From DATAOG01 sp963782885 (lineage in GTDB: Bacteria > Pseudomonadota > Alphaproteobacteria > Geminicoccales > Geminicoccaceae): 64,000 nt of DNA. The position numbers and the translations under genes were made by a program. The notes under the pieces are model-generated. The model did no database searches and was not told where the DNA came from. It was given only the letters and a program-made list of their open reading frames with translations. Location of the stretch: assembly GCA_963782885.1 (NCBI GenBank), contig CAWALL010000015.1, positions 62,001-126,000 on the forward strand. The letters are read 5' to 3'. This document shows positions 43,306 through 52,163 of the stretch, piece after piece. Positions within the stretch are counted from its first letter, which is position 1. Every line of letters begins with the position of its first letter.

Positions 43306-44601
43306 ATGACCGAACCCAAGCTCCTGAAGCTCGACACGCTGGCGCTGCACGCCGGCCAGCGGCCCGATCCCGCGACCGGCGCGCGCGCGGTGCCGATCTA
43401 CCAGACCACCTCCTACGTGTTCACCGACGCCGACCAGGCGGCGTCCTTGTTCAACCTCGAGCGCGCCGGGCACATCTATTCGCGGATCTCGAACCCGACC
43501 AACGCGGTGCTCGAGGAGCGGGTCGCGGCGCTCGAAGGCGGGGTCGGCGCGGTCGCGACCGCGAGCGGTCAGGCGGCGCTCCATCTCGCGATCGCGACCC
43601 TGATGGGGGCGGGCGGCCACATCGTCGCGTCGAAGTCGCTCTATGGCGGCTCGACCAACCTTCTGAAGCTGACGTTGCCCCGCTTCGGCATCGAGACGAG
43701 CTTCGTCGACCCGCGCGCTCCGGAAGCGTTCGCGGCCGCGATCCGGCCCGAGACCCGGCTCCTGTTCGGCGAGACGATCGGCAATCCCGGTCTCGAGGTC
43801 CTGGACATCGCGAAGATCGCCCAGGTCGCGCACGAGCACGGCCTGCCGCTCCTGATCGACAACACCTTCGCCACGCCCTGCCTGTGCCGGCCGTTCGAGC
43901 TGGGCGCCGATCTGGTGCTGCATTCGGCGACCAAGTGGCTGGGCGGCCACGGCATCGCGATCGGCGGCGTGCTGGTCGACGGCGGCCGCTTCGACTGGCA
44001 AAAGTCCGGAAAGTTTCCGACCCTGACCGAGCCCTACCCCGGCTACGACGGCCTGGTCTATGCCGAGACCTACGGGCCCTCGGCCTTCCACATGCGGGCG
44101 CGGACCGAGGGGCTGCGCGACTTCGGCGCCTGCATGAGCCCGCAGAACGCGTTCTACATCATTCAGGGCGTCGAGACCCTGCCGCTGCGGGTCGAGCGCC
44201 ACATGGCCAATACGCACCAGGTGGTGAAATTCCTCGCGACCCACGAGGCGGTCGCCTGGGTGCTGCATCCCTCGCTCGCGAGCCATCCCGACCACCGGCT
44301 GGCGCAGAAGGTGCTGCCCAAGGGCGCGGGCTCGATGGTGAGCTTCGGGGTCAAGGGCGGCCGGCCGGCCGGCCGGCGCTTCATCGAGGCCTGCGCGCTC
44401 GCCTCGCACCTGGCGAATGTCGGCGACGCCAAGACGCTCGTGATCCACCCGGCCTCGACCACCCATCTGCAGGTCGGCGCCGAGGCATTGAAGGCCGCCG
44501 GCGTCGGCGAGGACATGATCCGGCTCTCGGTCGGGCTCGAGGACCCGGGCGACATCATCGAGGATCTCGACCGGGCGCTCAGGCGCGCCCAGAAGGCCTG
44601 A
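43306..44601 (+). CDS. metY: O-acetylhomoserine sulfhydrylase (MetY-type)
   Basis: A 431-residue PLP enzyme of the Cys/Met metabolism family. It should make homocysteine from O-acetylhomoserine and sulfide. The PLP lysine is in LHSATKWLGGHG; LALHAGQRPDPATGARAVPIYQTTSYVF is the standard MetY N-terminus (quoted in parts), with YSRISNPTNAVLE and the long insertion FDWQKSGKFP typical of MetY rather than CGS/CGL. No SAM riboswitch core is visible upstream. The hydrolase gene follows 10 bases later. Confidence 0.92.
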   Translation: MTEPKLLKLDTLALHAGQRPDPATGARAVPIYQTTSYVFTDADQAASLFNLERAGHIYSRISNPTNAVLEERVAALEGGVGAVATASGQAALHLAIATLMGAGGHIVASKSLYGGSTNLLKLTLPRFGIETSFVDPRAPEAFAAAIRPETRLLFGETIGNPGLEVLDIAKIAQVAHEHGLPLLIDNTFATPCLCRPFELGADLVLHSATKWLGGHGIAIGGVLVDGGRFDWQKSGKFPTLTEPYPGYDGLVYAETYGPSAFHMRARTEGLRDFGACMSPQNAFYIIQGVETLPLRVERHMANTHQVVKFLATHEAVAWVLHPSLASHPDHRLAQKVLPKGAGSMVSFGVKGGRPAGRRFIEACALASHLANVGDAKTLVIHPASTTHLQVGAEALKAAGVGEDMIRLSVGLEDPGDIIEDLDRALRRAQKA

Positions 44602-44611
44602 GGGGCGGCCG

Positions 44612-45430
44612 ATGGAGCTCACCGTCGAGGGCGCGCCCGTCTTCCTCGCCGACCACGGCAAGGGCTTCGATCCGGCGCGGCCGACCATCCTGTTCGTGCA
44701 CGGCGCCGGCATGGACCATTCGGTCTGGTCCCTGCAGACCCGTCATTTCGCGTATCGCGGCTGGAATGCGCTGGCGGCGGACCTGCCGGGCCACGGCCGG
44801 AGCAGCGGCGAGCTCCGTCCCTCGATCGCGGCGCTGGCCGACTGGCTCTGGGGGCTGATCAAGGCTCTGGACGCGCCGGCGGTCACGCTGGTCGGCCATT
44901 CGATGGGCGCGCTGATCGGCCTCGAGCTGGCGGCGCGCCATCGGCGGAGGGTCAAGGCCCTGGCGCTGCTCGGAGCGGCGGCCAGGTTGCCGGTCCATCG
45001 GGACCTGCTCGAGGCGGCCGCGGGGCCCGGCCCGCGCGCTGCCGAGCTGATCTGCGACTGGGGTTTCGGGCCGGCCGGCCACCTCGGCGGCCACAAGGCG
45101 CCCGGCAGCTGGATGATGGGCCACGGCCTGCGCCTGCTCGAACGCGCGACCGGCCCGGTGCTGCAGACCGACCTCGCCGCCTGCAACGCCTACCAGGACG
45201 GCCTCGCGGCGGCCGCCAAGGTGCGCTGCCCGACCCTGGTGCTGGCCGGTGAGTTCGACCGGATGGCGCCCGCCCGCCAGGGCGCGAGGCTCGCCGAGGC
45301 GATCAAGGGCGCCCGGTTCGTGGCCGTACCGGCGGCCGGCCACATGCTGATGGTCGAGCAACCCGACGCCACCCTGGACGCTCTGATCGAGTTCGTCCAC
45401 CTTGCCGAAGAGCCGGGTCGGGCCGGCTGA
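44612..45430 (+). CDS. Alpha/beta-fold hydrolase
   Basis: A 272-residue canonical alpha/beta hydrolase: FVHGAGMDHSVW (oxyanion), GHSMGALI (nucleophile), GEFDRMAP (acid), AAGHMLMVEQPD (His). No signal. Close coupling to metY (10 bases) suggests an operon, though a chemical link between them is not obvious. It resembles the general esterase/3-oxoadipate enol-lactonase-like group. Confidence 0.87.
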   Translation: MELTVEGAPVFLADHGKGFDPARPTILFVHGAGMDHSVWSLQTRHFAYRGWNALAADLPGHGRSSGELRPSIAALADWLWGLIKALDAPAVTLVGHSMGALIGLELAARHRRRVKALALLGAAARLPVHRDLLEAAAGPGPRAAELICDWGFGPAGHLGGHKAPGSWMMGHGLRLLERATGPVLQTDLAACNAYQDGLAAAAKVRCPTLVLAGEFDRMAPARQGARLAEAIKGARFVAVPAAGHMLMVEQPDATLDALIEFVHLAEEPGRAG

Positions 45431-45519
45431 TCGGCGCACGGCAAGCCCTGCGCCATTCAGCACTCTTGCTGCGCGCCAGGGGCTCATGTACGAGCGTGAC
45501 CTACGACCTAACCGAGATA

Positions 45520-45539
45520 GGCGCGCCGAAGGGCGCGCC
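45520..45539 (+). other. Hairpin in the entericidin leader
   Basis: A perfect 8-bp stem (GGCGCGCC / GGCGCGCC, itself palindromic) with the four-base loop GAAG, ending 23 bases before the entericidin ATG. It might stabilise the short mRNA or sequester nothing; role unknown. Confidence 0.4.
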
Positions 45540-45562
45540 CGGCAACCACGTGGGGGAAGCAC

Positions 45563-45745
45563 ATGTCCAGGCGTAGCAAGGGAATCCTCGGTCTGCTGCT
45601 GATGCCGGCGCTGTTCGGCCTGACGCTCCTGACGTCAGGCTGCAACACGGTCAAGGGCATGGGCGAGGATGTGTCGGCGGCCGGACAGGGCATGTCGACC
45701 GGCGCGGAAAAGACCGAGGACAAGATCAAGGAAGAGACCCAGTAG
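45563..45745 (+). CDS. Entericidin A/B family lipoprotein
   Basis: A 60-residue lipoprotein. Lys/Arg-rich n-region, hydrophobic helix, and lipobox LTSGC, followed by the family signature NTVKGMGEDVSAAGQ. Entericidins are small cell-envelope lipoproteins implicated in stress or toxicity. GGGGGAAG precedes the ATG at 45563. Confidence 0.9.
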   Translation: MSRRSKGILGLLLMPALFGLTLLTSGCNTVKGMGEDVSAAGQGMSTGAEKTEDKIKEETQ

Positions 45746-45761
45746 GTCCGCAGCCTCAACT

Positions 45762-46859
45762 CTAGGCGGGCGCGGTCTGCAGAGCCCGTCGCTGCTGAAA
45801 GGCCGCCCAGCGGGCGATCACGTTGTGCGGCCGGCGGCCGCGCAGCACGTCCGAGCGCTCGATGATCTCGGCGACCGCCTCCTCCTGACGGTAGGCCATC
45901 AGGTGGATGCCGGCGACGCCCTGGATCTCGCGAAGCTGCTGGATCAGCTCGACGCACAGGCGCTTGCCCTCCTCGCGCTGGCTGCTCGCCCGCTCGAGCC
46001 GCGCCACCACCGCGTCCGGGATGTGCACGCCCGGCACGTGGGTGCGGATCCAGTTCGCCGCGCGCGCGGAGGCGAGCGGGCCGACGCCGACCAGGACGAA
46101 GCAGCGCTCGGGCAGCCCGAGGTCGCGGGCGCGCGCCATGAACCGCTCGAGCATCGGGATGTCGTAGCAGTACTGGGTCTGGATGAACTGGGCGCCGGCC
46201 GCGATCTTCTTGGCGAGACGCAGCGGGCGGAAGTCGAAGGGCGGCGCGAACGGGTTCTCGGCGGCGCCGATGAACAGCTCGGGCGGGTGGCTGAGCGGGC
46301 GCCCGGACAACAGACGACCCTCGTCGCGCATGATCCTGATGGTCTCGATCAGCGCGATGCTGTCGAGATCGAACACCGGCTTGGCCTCGGGTTGATCGCC
46401 GCACTGGACGCCGTCGCCGGTCAGGCACAGCACGTTGCCGACCCCCATGGCCGCGCCGCCCAGCACGTCGCCCTGGATCGCGATCCGGTTCTTGTCGCGG
46501 CAGGAGATCTGCATCACCGGCGCGTAGCCGACCCGGGTCAGGAGCGCGCACACGCCGACGCTCGACATGTGGCAGTTGGCGCCCGAGCCGTCGGTCGCGT
46601 TGATGCCGTCGACCCAGCCGTCGAAGATCGAGGCCCGCTGGTAGACGTCCCTGGGGTCGGCCGAATCCGGCGGCGACAGTTCGGCCGTGACCGCGAACTC
46701 GCCGGCGCGCAGCACCCGCTCCAGGCGGCCGCGCGAGGAATGGCCGGGCAACGGGTCGAGGGGGGCGCCGGGGTCGAGCGGCCCCGGGCTGATCATCTCC
46801 GGATGGGCGGCGCCGGGATTGAGCGGGCCGTGCGGACGGTCGTCCTGACGGTCGGTCAT
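45762..46859 (-). CDS. metF: Methylenetetrahydrofolate reductase, catalytic subunit
   Basis: A 365-residue MetF-barrel protein. About 45 Pro/Gly-rich residues precede the barrel (FAVTAELSPPDSADPRDVYQRA), and typical sequences follow: GINATDGSGANCHMSS, LCLTGDGVQCGDQPEAK, ENPFAPPFDFRP and FIQTQYCYDIPMLERFM. It would make 5-methyl-THF. It lacks the C-terminal SAM domain of eukaryotes, as is usual. The upstream zinc/Fe-S partner gene ends three bases before its start, so the two form a MetF-MetV-type pair rather than NADH-dependent E. coli MetF. Confidence 0.88.
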   Translation of the reverse strand: MTDRQDDRPHGPLNPGAAHPEMISPGPLDPGAPLDPLPGHSSRGRLERVLRAGEFAVTAELSPPDSADPRDVYQRASIFDGWVDGINATDGSGANCHMSSVGVCALLTRVGYAPVMQISCRDKNRIAIQGDVLGGAAMGVGNVLCLTGDGVQCGDQPEAKPVFDLDSIALIETIRIMRDEGRLLSGRPLSHPPELFIGAAENPFAPPFDFRPLRLAKKIAAGAQFIQTQYCYDIPMLERFMARARDLGLPERCFVLVGVGPLASARAANWIRTHVPGVHIPDAVVARLERASSQREEGKRLCVELIQQLREIQGVAGIHLMAYRQEEAVAEIIERSDVLRGRRPHNVIARWAAFQQRRALQTAPA

Positions 46860-46862
46860 CGC

Positions 46863-47333
46863 TCAGGCGGCCCGCTTGCCGACGGCGTCGCTCTTGTGGG
46901 TGCGCAGGACGCCGAGCCAGGACGAGCGGCCCCAGAGGCGGTGATCGACCGGCTTCTGCAGGTTCAGGATGGCATCGCCCGCCGGCAGCCGCCGGCTGCC
47001 CTCGACGGCCTCGACCCAGACGCAGCGCATCGCGGGCACGACCTCGCACCGGCCATCCGGCCGGACCCCCCCGCAGGGCCCGTTGCGCAGGCTCTTGGGG
47101 CAGTTCATCGGGCATGACAGGCCGGTCGAGCTGAGCGCGCACTGGCCGCACATCCGGCAGTCGAACAGGAGCCCCTTGACGCCGCGCTCGACCGCCGCGA
47201 CCGGGCGCTCGAGCCGCGGATAGCCGATCCGGCGCAGCACCGGGTCACAGGCGACCAGCAAGCGCTCGAAGTTCGCATAGACGGCGGCGAGCCACCTCGC
47301 GTGCCGGACCGACCACAGACGCACTGCATACAT
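46863..47333 (-). CDS. MetV-like MTHFR C-terminal domain protein
   Basis: A 156-residue protein of the methylene-THF reductase C-terminal (MTHFR_C) family. The Cys-rich centre DCRMCGQCALSS ... SCPMNCPK ... NGPCGG ... RC contains eight or more Cys, consistent with a bound zinc or [4Fe-4S] cluster as in acetogen MetV. The ATG at 47333 is followed by a short basic helix. It is translationally close to metF and divergent from the sugar transporter operon. Confidence 0.87.
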   Translation of the reverse strand: MYAVRLWSVRHARWLAAVYANFERLLVACDPVLRRIGYPRLERPVAAVERGVKGLLFDCRMCGQCALSSTGLSCPMNCPKSLRNGPCGGVRPDGRCEVVPAMRCVWVEAVEGSRRLPAGDAILNLQKPVDHRLWGRSSWLGVLRTHKSDAVGKRAA

Positions 47334-47542
47334 TGCCGATCTCCCCGGGATCGCGCGGGTCCTAGGCGCTGGCGCGGGCGCGCACTATCGCACATGCGGC
47401 GCGGGCCTTCACCTCCGCGCCTTCCGGAGAGCTGCCGCCGCCGCGCGCTCCGCGTTTGCACGCTTGCATCGAACGGGGTACGCTCCGGCAAAGCCCGGAC
47501 GTCAAACCGGGCGCGGGGAGCGCGGACAACGCGGGGGTCCTG

Positions 47543-48487
47543 ATGCTCGGGAGGCGGGTTGCGACAGCCGGCACGGCGTGGCGTCCGGACGCCCCGGTCG
47601 CCTCGCGCTGGTCGGAGCTGCTCAACAATCAGAAGTTCATCGCCTTCCTGTTCCTGACGCCGGCGCTGGCCGTGCTCGCCTTCGTCGTCGTCTACCCGTT
47701 CTTCTCGGCGATCTGGATCAGCTTCCACAACAAGATGGTCGGCGCGCCCGGGCAGTTCATCGGTCTCGGCAACTACTACGAGCTGTTCGCCGATCCCAAG
47801 TTCCTCCAGGTCGTGCGCAACACCCTGGTCTACACGTTTTCCGCGGTCGCCATCAAATTCTGCCTGGGCCTCGGCATGGCCCTGGTCCTGGCGCAGGACC
47901 GGCCGTTCAACTACGTCTGGCGGACGATCCTGTTCGTGCCCTGGGCGGTGCCGACGATCGTCGCGGCGCTGAGCTTCCGCTGGATCTACGACGACTTCAG
48001 CGGCCTGCTCAACAACTTCCTGATCGCGATCTTCCACGTCGACAACGTGGTCTCGTGGCTGGGCGATCCCAAGGTCGCGATGGCCTCGGTGGTCGCGGTC
48101 GTGGTCTGGTCGGGCACGCCCTTTTACACGATGAGCTTCCTCGCCGGCCTCAAGGCGATCCCCAAGGAGCTCTACGAGGCGGCGCGGATCGACGGCGCCA
48201 ACGTCTGGCACGAGTTCTGGTACATCACGATCCCGCAGATGCGCCGCGTGTTCACGATCGTCTTGATGCTCTCGACCATCTGGACCTCGACCAACCTCGT
48301 GATCGTCCAGATCCTGACCAACGGCGGCCCGGCCAACCGGACTCAGATCCTGCCGAACCTGGCGTTCAAATACGCGCTCGCCGCCTCGCGCCTCGGGATC
48401 GGCTCGGCGGTCAACATGGTGTTCTTCCCGCTGCTGGCGCTCCTGATCTTTCTTTTGTCGCGCCGCATCCTGGCCGAGCGCGACTGA
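47543..48487 (+). CDS. Sugar ABC transporter permease, MalF/UgpA type
   Basis: A 314-residue inner-membrane permease with six helices. The cytoplasmic EAA loop is KELYEAARIDGANVWHEFWYITIP, which contacts the ATPase. First helix begins LFLTPALAVLAFVVVYPFF. ATG at 47543 is preferred to a TTG at 47456. It is the first gene of a carbohydrate importer with the second permease starting one base after its stop. Confidence 0.92.
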   Translation: MLGRRVATAGTAWRPDAPVASRWSELLNNQKFIAFLFLTPALAVLAFVVVYPFFSAIWISFHNKMVGAPGQFIGLGNYYELFADPKFLQVVRNTLVYTFSAVAIKFCLGLGMALVLAQDRPFNYVWRTILFVPWAVPTIVAALSFRWIYDDFSGLLNNFLIAIFHVDNVVSWLGDPKVAMASVVAVVVWSGTPFYTMSFLAGLKAIPKELYEAARIDGANVWHEFWYITIPQMRRVFTIVLMLSTIWTSTNLVIVQILTNGGPANRTQILPNLAFKYALAASRLGIGSAVNMVFFPLLALLIFLLSRRILAERD

Positions 48488-48488
48488 G

Positions 48489-49334
48489 ATGGCCGCCACG
48501 ATCGCCTCCAGCCGGCGCCGCCTGCAGCTGATCGGTTCGGGCTTTCTTCTGATCTTCGTGATCTGGACGCTGATCCCGTTCTACTGGATGCTGGTGACCT
48601 CGCTGAAGAGCCACGACGAGATCTACGGCACGACCGCGACGCTCTGGCCGCAGCAGCCGACGCTCGAGAACTACCGGGTCCTGTTCTTCGAAACCGACTA
48701 TTTCCTGTTCTTCCGCAACAGCATGACCGTCGCGCTCGCGACCACGTTCATGACCGTGCTCGCGGCCTCGCTTGCCGCTTATGCGATCGCGCGCCTCGAG
48801 TTTCCCGGCCGGAGGTGGCTCGCGCGCGGCATGATCTACAGCTATCTCGTGCCGCAGTCGCTGTTGTTCATCCCCTTGTTCGCGATCATGGTCAGCGTCG
48901 GGCTCACCAACACGCTGACCGGGCTCACGATCGCCCACATGGGCTTCACGATCCCGTTCTGCACCTGGCTCTTGATCGGCTTTTTCATGTCGATCCCGAT
49001 CGAGCTCGAGGAGGCGGCGCTGGTCGACGGCTGCACCCGGCTCGGCGTCCTGTTCCGGATCGTGCTGCCGATCTCGCTGCCGGCGCTCGCGGTCGTCGCG
49101 TTCTTCTCGTTCACCCTGTCCTGGAACGAATATCTCTACGCGATCGTGTTCAACTCCGACCCGCACGTGCTGACGATCCCGATCGGCCTCAGCAACTTCG
49201 TGATCCAGGACGTGTTCTTCTGGGGCCCGATCATGGCCTCGACCGCATTGACCGTGATCCCGCCGCTCGCGGTCTACTTCTTCTTCCAACGCTGGCTGAT
49301 CACCGGCCTGACCATGGGCGCGGTCAAGGCATGA
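48489..49334 (+). CDS. Sugar ABC transporter permease, MalG/UgpE type
   Basis: A 281-residue permease, six helices. EAA loop is ELEEAALVDGCTRLGVLFRIVLP; LPFYWMLVTSLKSHDEI-like start (IPFYWMLVTSLKS) is diagnostic of the second permease of this family. It pairs with the preceding permease. No ATP-binding gene of the MalK type is present in the window. Confidence 0.92.
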   Translation: MAATIASSRRRLQLIGSGFLLIFVIWTLIPFYWMLVTSLKSHDEIYGTTATLWPQQPTLENYRVLFFETDYFLFFRNSMTVALATTFMTVLAASLAAYAIARLEFPGRRWLARGMIYSYLVPQSLLFIPLFAIMVSVGLTNTLTGLTIAHMGFTIPFCTWLLIGFFMSIPIELEEAALVDGCTRLGVLFRIVLPISLPALAVVAFFSFTLSWNEYLYAIVFNSDPHVLTIPIGLSNFVIQDVFFWGPIMASTALTVIPPLAVYFFFQRWLITGLTMGAVKA

Positions 49335-49395
49335 CCATCTCGGTTGGGATCGAAGCCGCTTCTGCGGTCTGTCATGACATGATAGCGTCGCCGCC

Positions 49396-49731
49396 ATGAC
49401 TGGGACCGTGGTGCGCCCGGAGCTGGTGCCGCCCGAGCTCCTCGAGCGGGTGGTCCGGTTCTTCGACCCCGAGCTGGTGATCCTGTTCGGCAGCCGGGCA
49501 CGCGCGGAAGCCGGAGCGGACAGCGACTACGACCTCCTGGTCGTGGTGTCGGACCGCACCCCGGCCGAGAAGCGTCGCCTGCGCGCCGGCTACGAAGCCC
49601 GCGCGGGCTGGTCGGGCTCGGTCGACATCATTCCCTGCACGCGCAGCAGCTTCGAGCGCCAGCGCGAGGTGGTCGGCACGCTCGCCGAGATCGCGGCCCA
49701 CGAAGGTGTCGTCGTCCATGCCCGGAGTTGA
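49396..49731 (+). CDS. MNT-domain nucleotidyltransferase (MntA-like antitoxin)
   Basis: A 111-residue minimal nucleotidyltransferase. The active-site signature GSX10DXD is intact (GS in LFGSRARAE, then DSDYDLLVV), with the third carboxylate likely in SVDIIP. In HEPN/MNT systems this enzyme AMPylates the HEPN toxin to silence it. The HEPN gene overlaps its 3' end by 14 bases. It lies 61 bases after the sugar permease genes, between them and their binding protein. Confidence 0.88.
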   Translation: MTGTVVRPELVPPELLERVVRFFDPELVILFGSRARAEAGADSDYDLLVVVSDRTPAEKRRLRAGYEARAGWSGSVDIIPCTRSSFERQREVVGTLAEIAAHEGVVVHARS

Positions 49732-50204
49732 CCCGGCAAGGCAGGCCCGGGAAGCCCGGCGTTGGGTCGCGCGTGCCGACCTCGATGCCGTCGCAGCCGA
49801 GCACCTCTTGACCGGCACGCCGCCACTGCTCTCGGTCTCGGCCTTTCACTGCCAGCAGGCTGCCGAAAAGCTCTTGAAGGCGGCGCTGGTGCGCGCCGGG
49901 GTGCGGCCGCGCAAGACCCACGATCTCACCTCGCTCGCCGACGAGGCCGCACGGATCTTGCCCGCGCTGACCCCCGTTCGCCGAGCCGCTCCGGCCACGA
50001 ACGCTCTGGTCGTTTGCGTTCCGCTATCCGCTTGACGAAGGGGTCGATGAACCCGATCCGACGGTCGCGGAAATTCGGATGGTGCTCGCCCAGATCGCCG
50101 GGCTGCGTGCCGCCGTTCTGCGTGTGATCGAGGAGGAGCGCGGCGGTACGTCCGAGGAACTGTCAGTACGAGCGCAAGCGGACACCCGTAAGAAAGGAGG
50201 CTAA
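49718..50204 (+). pseudogene. HEPN-domain protein (HepT-like toxin), one frameshift
   Basis: A HEPN ribonuclease of about 160 residues after correction. Visible: RWVARADLDAVAAEHLL, FHCQQAAEKLLKAALVRAG, and the RX4H active site in RPRKTHDL. The frame breaks at a run of five C (49971-49975). Removing one C restores ALTPFAEPLRP and continues through SFAFRYPL and VAEIRMVLAQIAGLRAAVL to the TAA at 50202-50204; as read, the frame ends at 50035. Starts at the ATG 49718 or GTG 49706. If the shift is real, the catalytic region is upstream of it and a truncated toxin could still be made. Confidence 0.82.
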
Positions 50205-50210
50205 CGAGCA

Positions 50211-51536
50211 ATGGGCACGATCAAGCGACGTGAGGTGCTGAAGGGAGCCGCCGCAGTCAGCGCATTTGCCGGCGTCACGATCCTGGCTTCGAGGAAGACG
50301 CTCGCGGCGCGCGACCAGAAGCTGGTCTACTGGCACCTGCCGACCTTCGCACCGGTCGCGGACGACGCGGTGCGCCAGTACTTCGAGGAGTTCCGCAAGA
50401 TGGCGGGGCTCAAGGAGAACGAGGCCGCCTTCGTCCCGACCGCCGACAGCGAGCTGGTCGCCCGCCTGTCGGCGGCGCTCGAGACCGGCACCCCGCCCGA
50501 CGTGGTCCGGCTCTACGAATCCTACGTCCAGCTGTACCGCGCCCAGGGTCACCTCCTGGACGTGACCGACGTGGTCGATCGCATGCAGAAGAAGAAGGGC
50601 GGGCTGTTCGATCCCTGCCTGCGCGCGGTCGGCTATGACGGCCGCCAGTGGGGCGTGCCGTTCGCGATCAACCCGTGGCCGATGCACGTCCGTCTCGACG
50701 TGCTGAAGGAGCACAAGCTCGACTATCCGCGGACCTGGGACGCCTTCGTCGAGACCTGTCTGAAAGTGCAGAAGCCGCCGTTCTACGGCTTCGGCATGGA
50801 CCTCGGCCTGACCGCGGACGCGACCGACAACATCATGCAGGTCTGCTGGTGCTTCGGCGGCAAGACCTACGACGCCGACGGCAAGCCCGCGTTCGACAAC
50901 GACGGCAACGTCGAGGGCTTCGCCTTCATCAACGACATGTACAACAAGCACAAGATCATCCCGAAAGGCGTGGTCGGCAACGGCGACACCGCCTGGAACA
51001 ACAAGGCCTACCAGTCGGGCCAGGTCGCGTTCATCAACAACCCGACCAGCGTCTACGCCTATCTGTCGACCCAGGACCCGGAGCTGATGAAGAAGACCGG
51101 CCTGTTCGGCGTCCCGGCCGGGCCGGCCGGTGCGGTCAACCAGATCGACACCTGGTCGCTCGGCCTGTTCAAGCAGGCACCCTACCCGGAGCTGTCCAAG
51201 GGGCTCGCCGAGTACTTCATGGAGCCGACCCGCTACAACGAGGTGATCGTCAAGAACAACGGCCGCTTCGTGCCGGTCTATCCCGAGCTGTTCAACGATC
51301 CCTGGTGGACCGGGCGGCCGGAGTTCAAGGAGTTCATCGAGATCGCCAAGACCGGCGTGCCGATCAGCTACGAGGCGCCGCCGTCGGCCGCCTCGGGCGA
51401 GGTGCTCGCGACCAACGTGATCCCGGAGGCCGTGCAGGAGGTGCTGGTCGACGGGGTCGACCCGGCCGAGGCGGTCGGCAACGCGCACGCCAAGATCGCC
51501 GCGATCTTCGAGCGCTTCGCCCAGCAGAAGGGCTGA
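50211..51536 (+). CDS. Sugar ABC transporter substrate-binding protein, Tat-type signal
   Basis: A 441-residue family 1 extracellular binding protein. The signal (IKRREVLKGAAAVSAFAGVTILAS, in parts KRREVLKGA and FAGVTILAS) is a twin-arginine type. Family marks include TGTPPDVVRLYESY, WGVPFAINPWPMHVRLDVL, TWDAFVETC and QSGQVAFINNPTSVYAYL. AAGGAGG at 50194-50200 precedes the ATG at 50211 by ten bases. It completes the importer begun by the permeases at 47543-49334, from which it is separated by the MNT-HEPN pair. Confidence 0.93.
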   Translation: MGTIKRREVLKGAAAVSAFAGVTILASRKTLAARDQKLVYWHLPTFAPVADDAVRQYFEEFRKMAGLKENEAAFVPTADSELVARLSAALETGTPPDVVRLYESYVQLYRAQGHLLDVTDVVDRMQKKKGGLFDPCLRAVGYDGRQWGVPFAINPWPMHVRLDVLKEHKLDYPRTWDAFVETCLKVQKPPFYGFGMDLGLTADATDNIMQVCWCFGGKTYDADGKPAFDNDGNVEGFAFINDMYNKHKIIPKGVVGNGDTAWNNKAYQSGQVAFINNPTSVYAYLSTQDPELMKKTGLFGVPAGPAGAVNQIDTWSLGLFKQAPYPELSKGLAEYFMEPTRYNEVIVKNNGRFVPVYPELFNDPWWTGRPEFKEFIEIAKTGVPISYEAPPSAASGEVLATNVIPEAVQEVLVDGVDPAEAVGNAHAKIAAIFERFAQQKG

Positions 51537-51551
51537 GCGCCGCTGGCGGCC

Positions 51552-52043
51552 GTGGGCTCGAGCGGGCCGGCCGCGCGCCGGCCCGCGGGTCTGCCGAGGC
51601 GACGCGACGCCACGGGCGCTGCCGCCGCGCGCGTCCTCGGCCTGATTCTCGGCCTGCTGCCGGCCCTCGCCGCGGGTCCGGCGACCGCCAGCCAGGCACC
51701 TGGAGGAGAAGCCCAGCAGATGTCCACGATCACGCTGACCCGCGCCGACGATGGCCGGACGGTCGAGGTCCGCGCCGGCGCCACGATCATGGTCCGGCTC
51801 GAGGAGAATCCGACCACCGGCTACCGATGGGCGCCGGAACTAACCGGCGACGAGGTCGTCGCGCTCGAGGCTTCCGACTATGTCCCGCCCGGCCCGGCGG
51901 TCGGCGGCGGCGGCGAGCGGGTGTTCACCTTCAAGGCGAAGAAGTCCGGCAACGCGACGGTGCGGCTGAAGCTTGGGCGCGAATGGGAGGGCGAAGGGTC
52001 GATCACCCAGACCTTCACCGTGACGCTTCGAGTGCACGCATAA
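51552..52043 (+). CDS. Chagasin family (I42) cysteine-protease inhibitor
   Basis: A small inhibitor with the three papain-blocking loops of chagasin: NPTTGYRW (loop BC), a Gly-rich GGGGERVFTFKA (loop DE), and the FG-loop region EWEGEGSITQTF. GTG at 51552 gives 163 residues with a long n-region and a hydrophobic signal ending near ATASQA. A second start, ATG at 51720 with GGAGGAG upstream, would give a 107-residue cytoplasmic form. I favour the exported form with moderate confidence. The papain-like protease gene 120 bases downstream is its obvious partner. Confidence 0.85.
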   Translation: MGSSGPAARRPAGLPRRRDATGAAAARVLGLILGLLPALAAGPATASQAPGGEAQQMSTITLTRADDGRTVEVRAGATIMVRLEENPTTGYRWAPELTGDEVVALEASDYVPPGPAVGGGGERVFTFKAKKSGNATVRLKLGREWEGEGSITQTFTVTLRVHA

Positions 52044-52163
52044 GGCGCTTGCCGCCCGAGCGGATATCGCGATACTGGCTGCAACTGGCGGAGGCACTCC
52101 GATAGAGGCGAGGTCAACTTCTCGTTAAAGAAGGCCGCGCGGGGCGGGCTGCTGGGGGAAACC

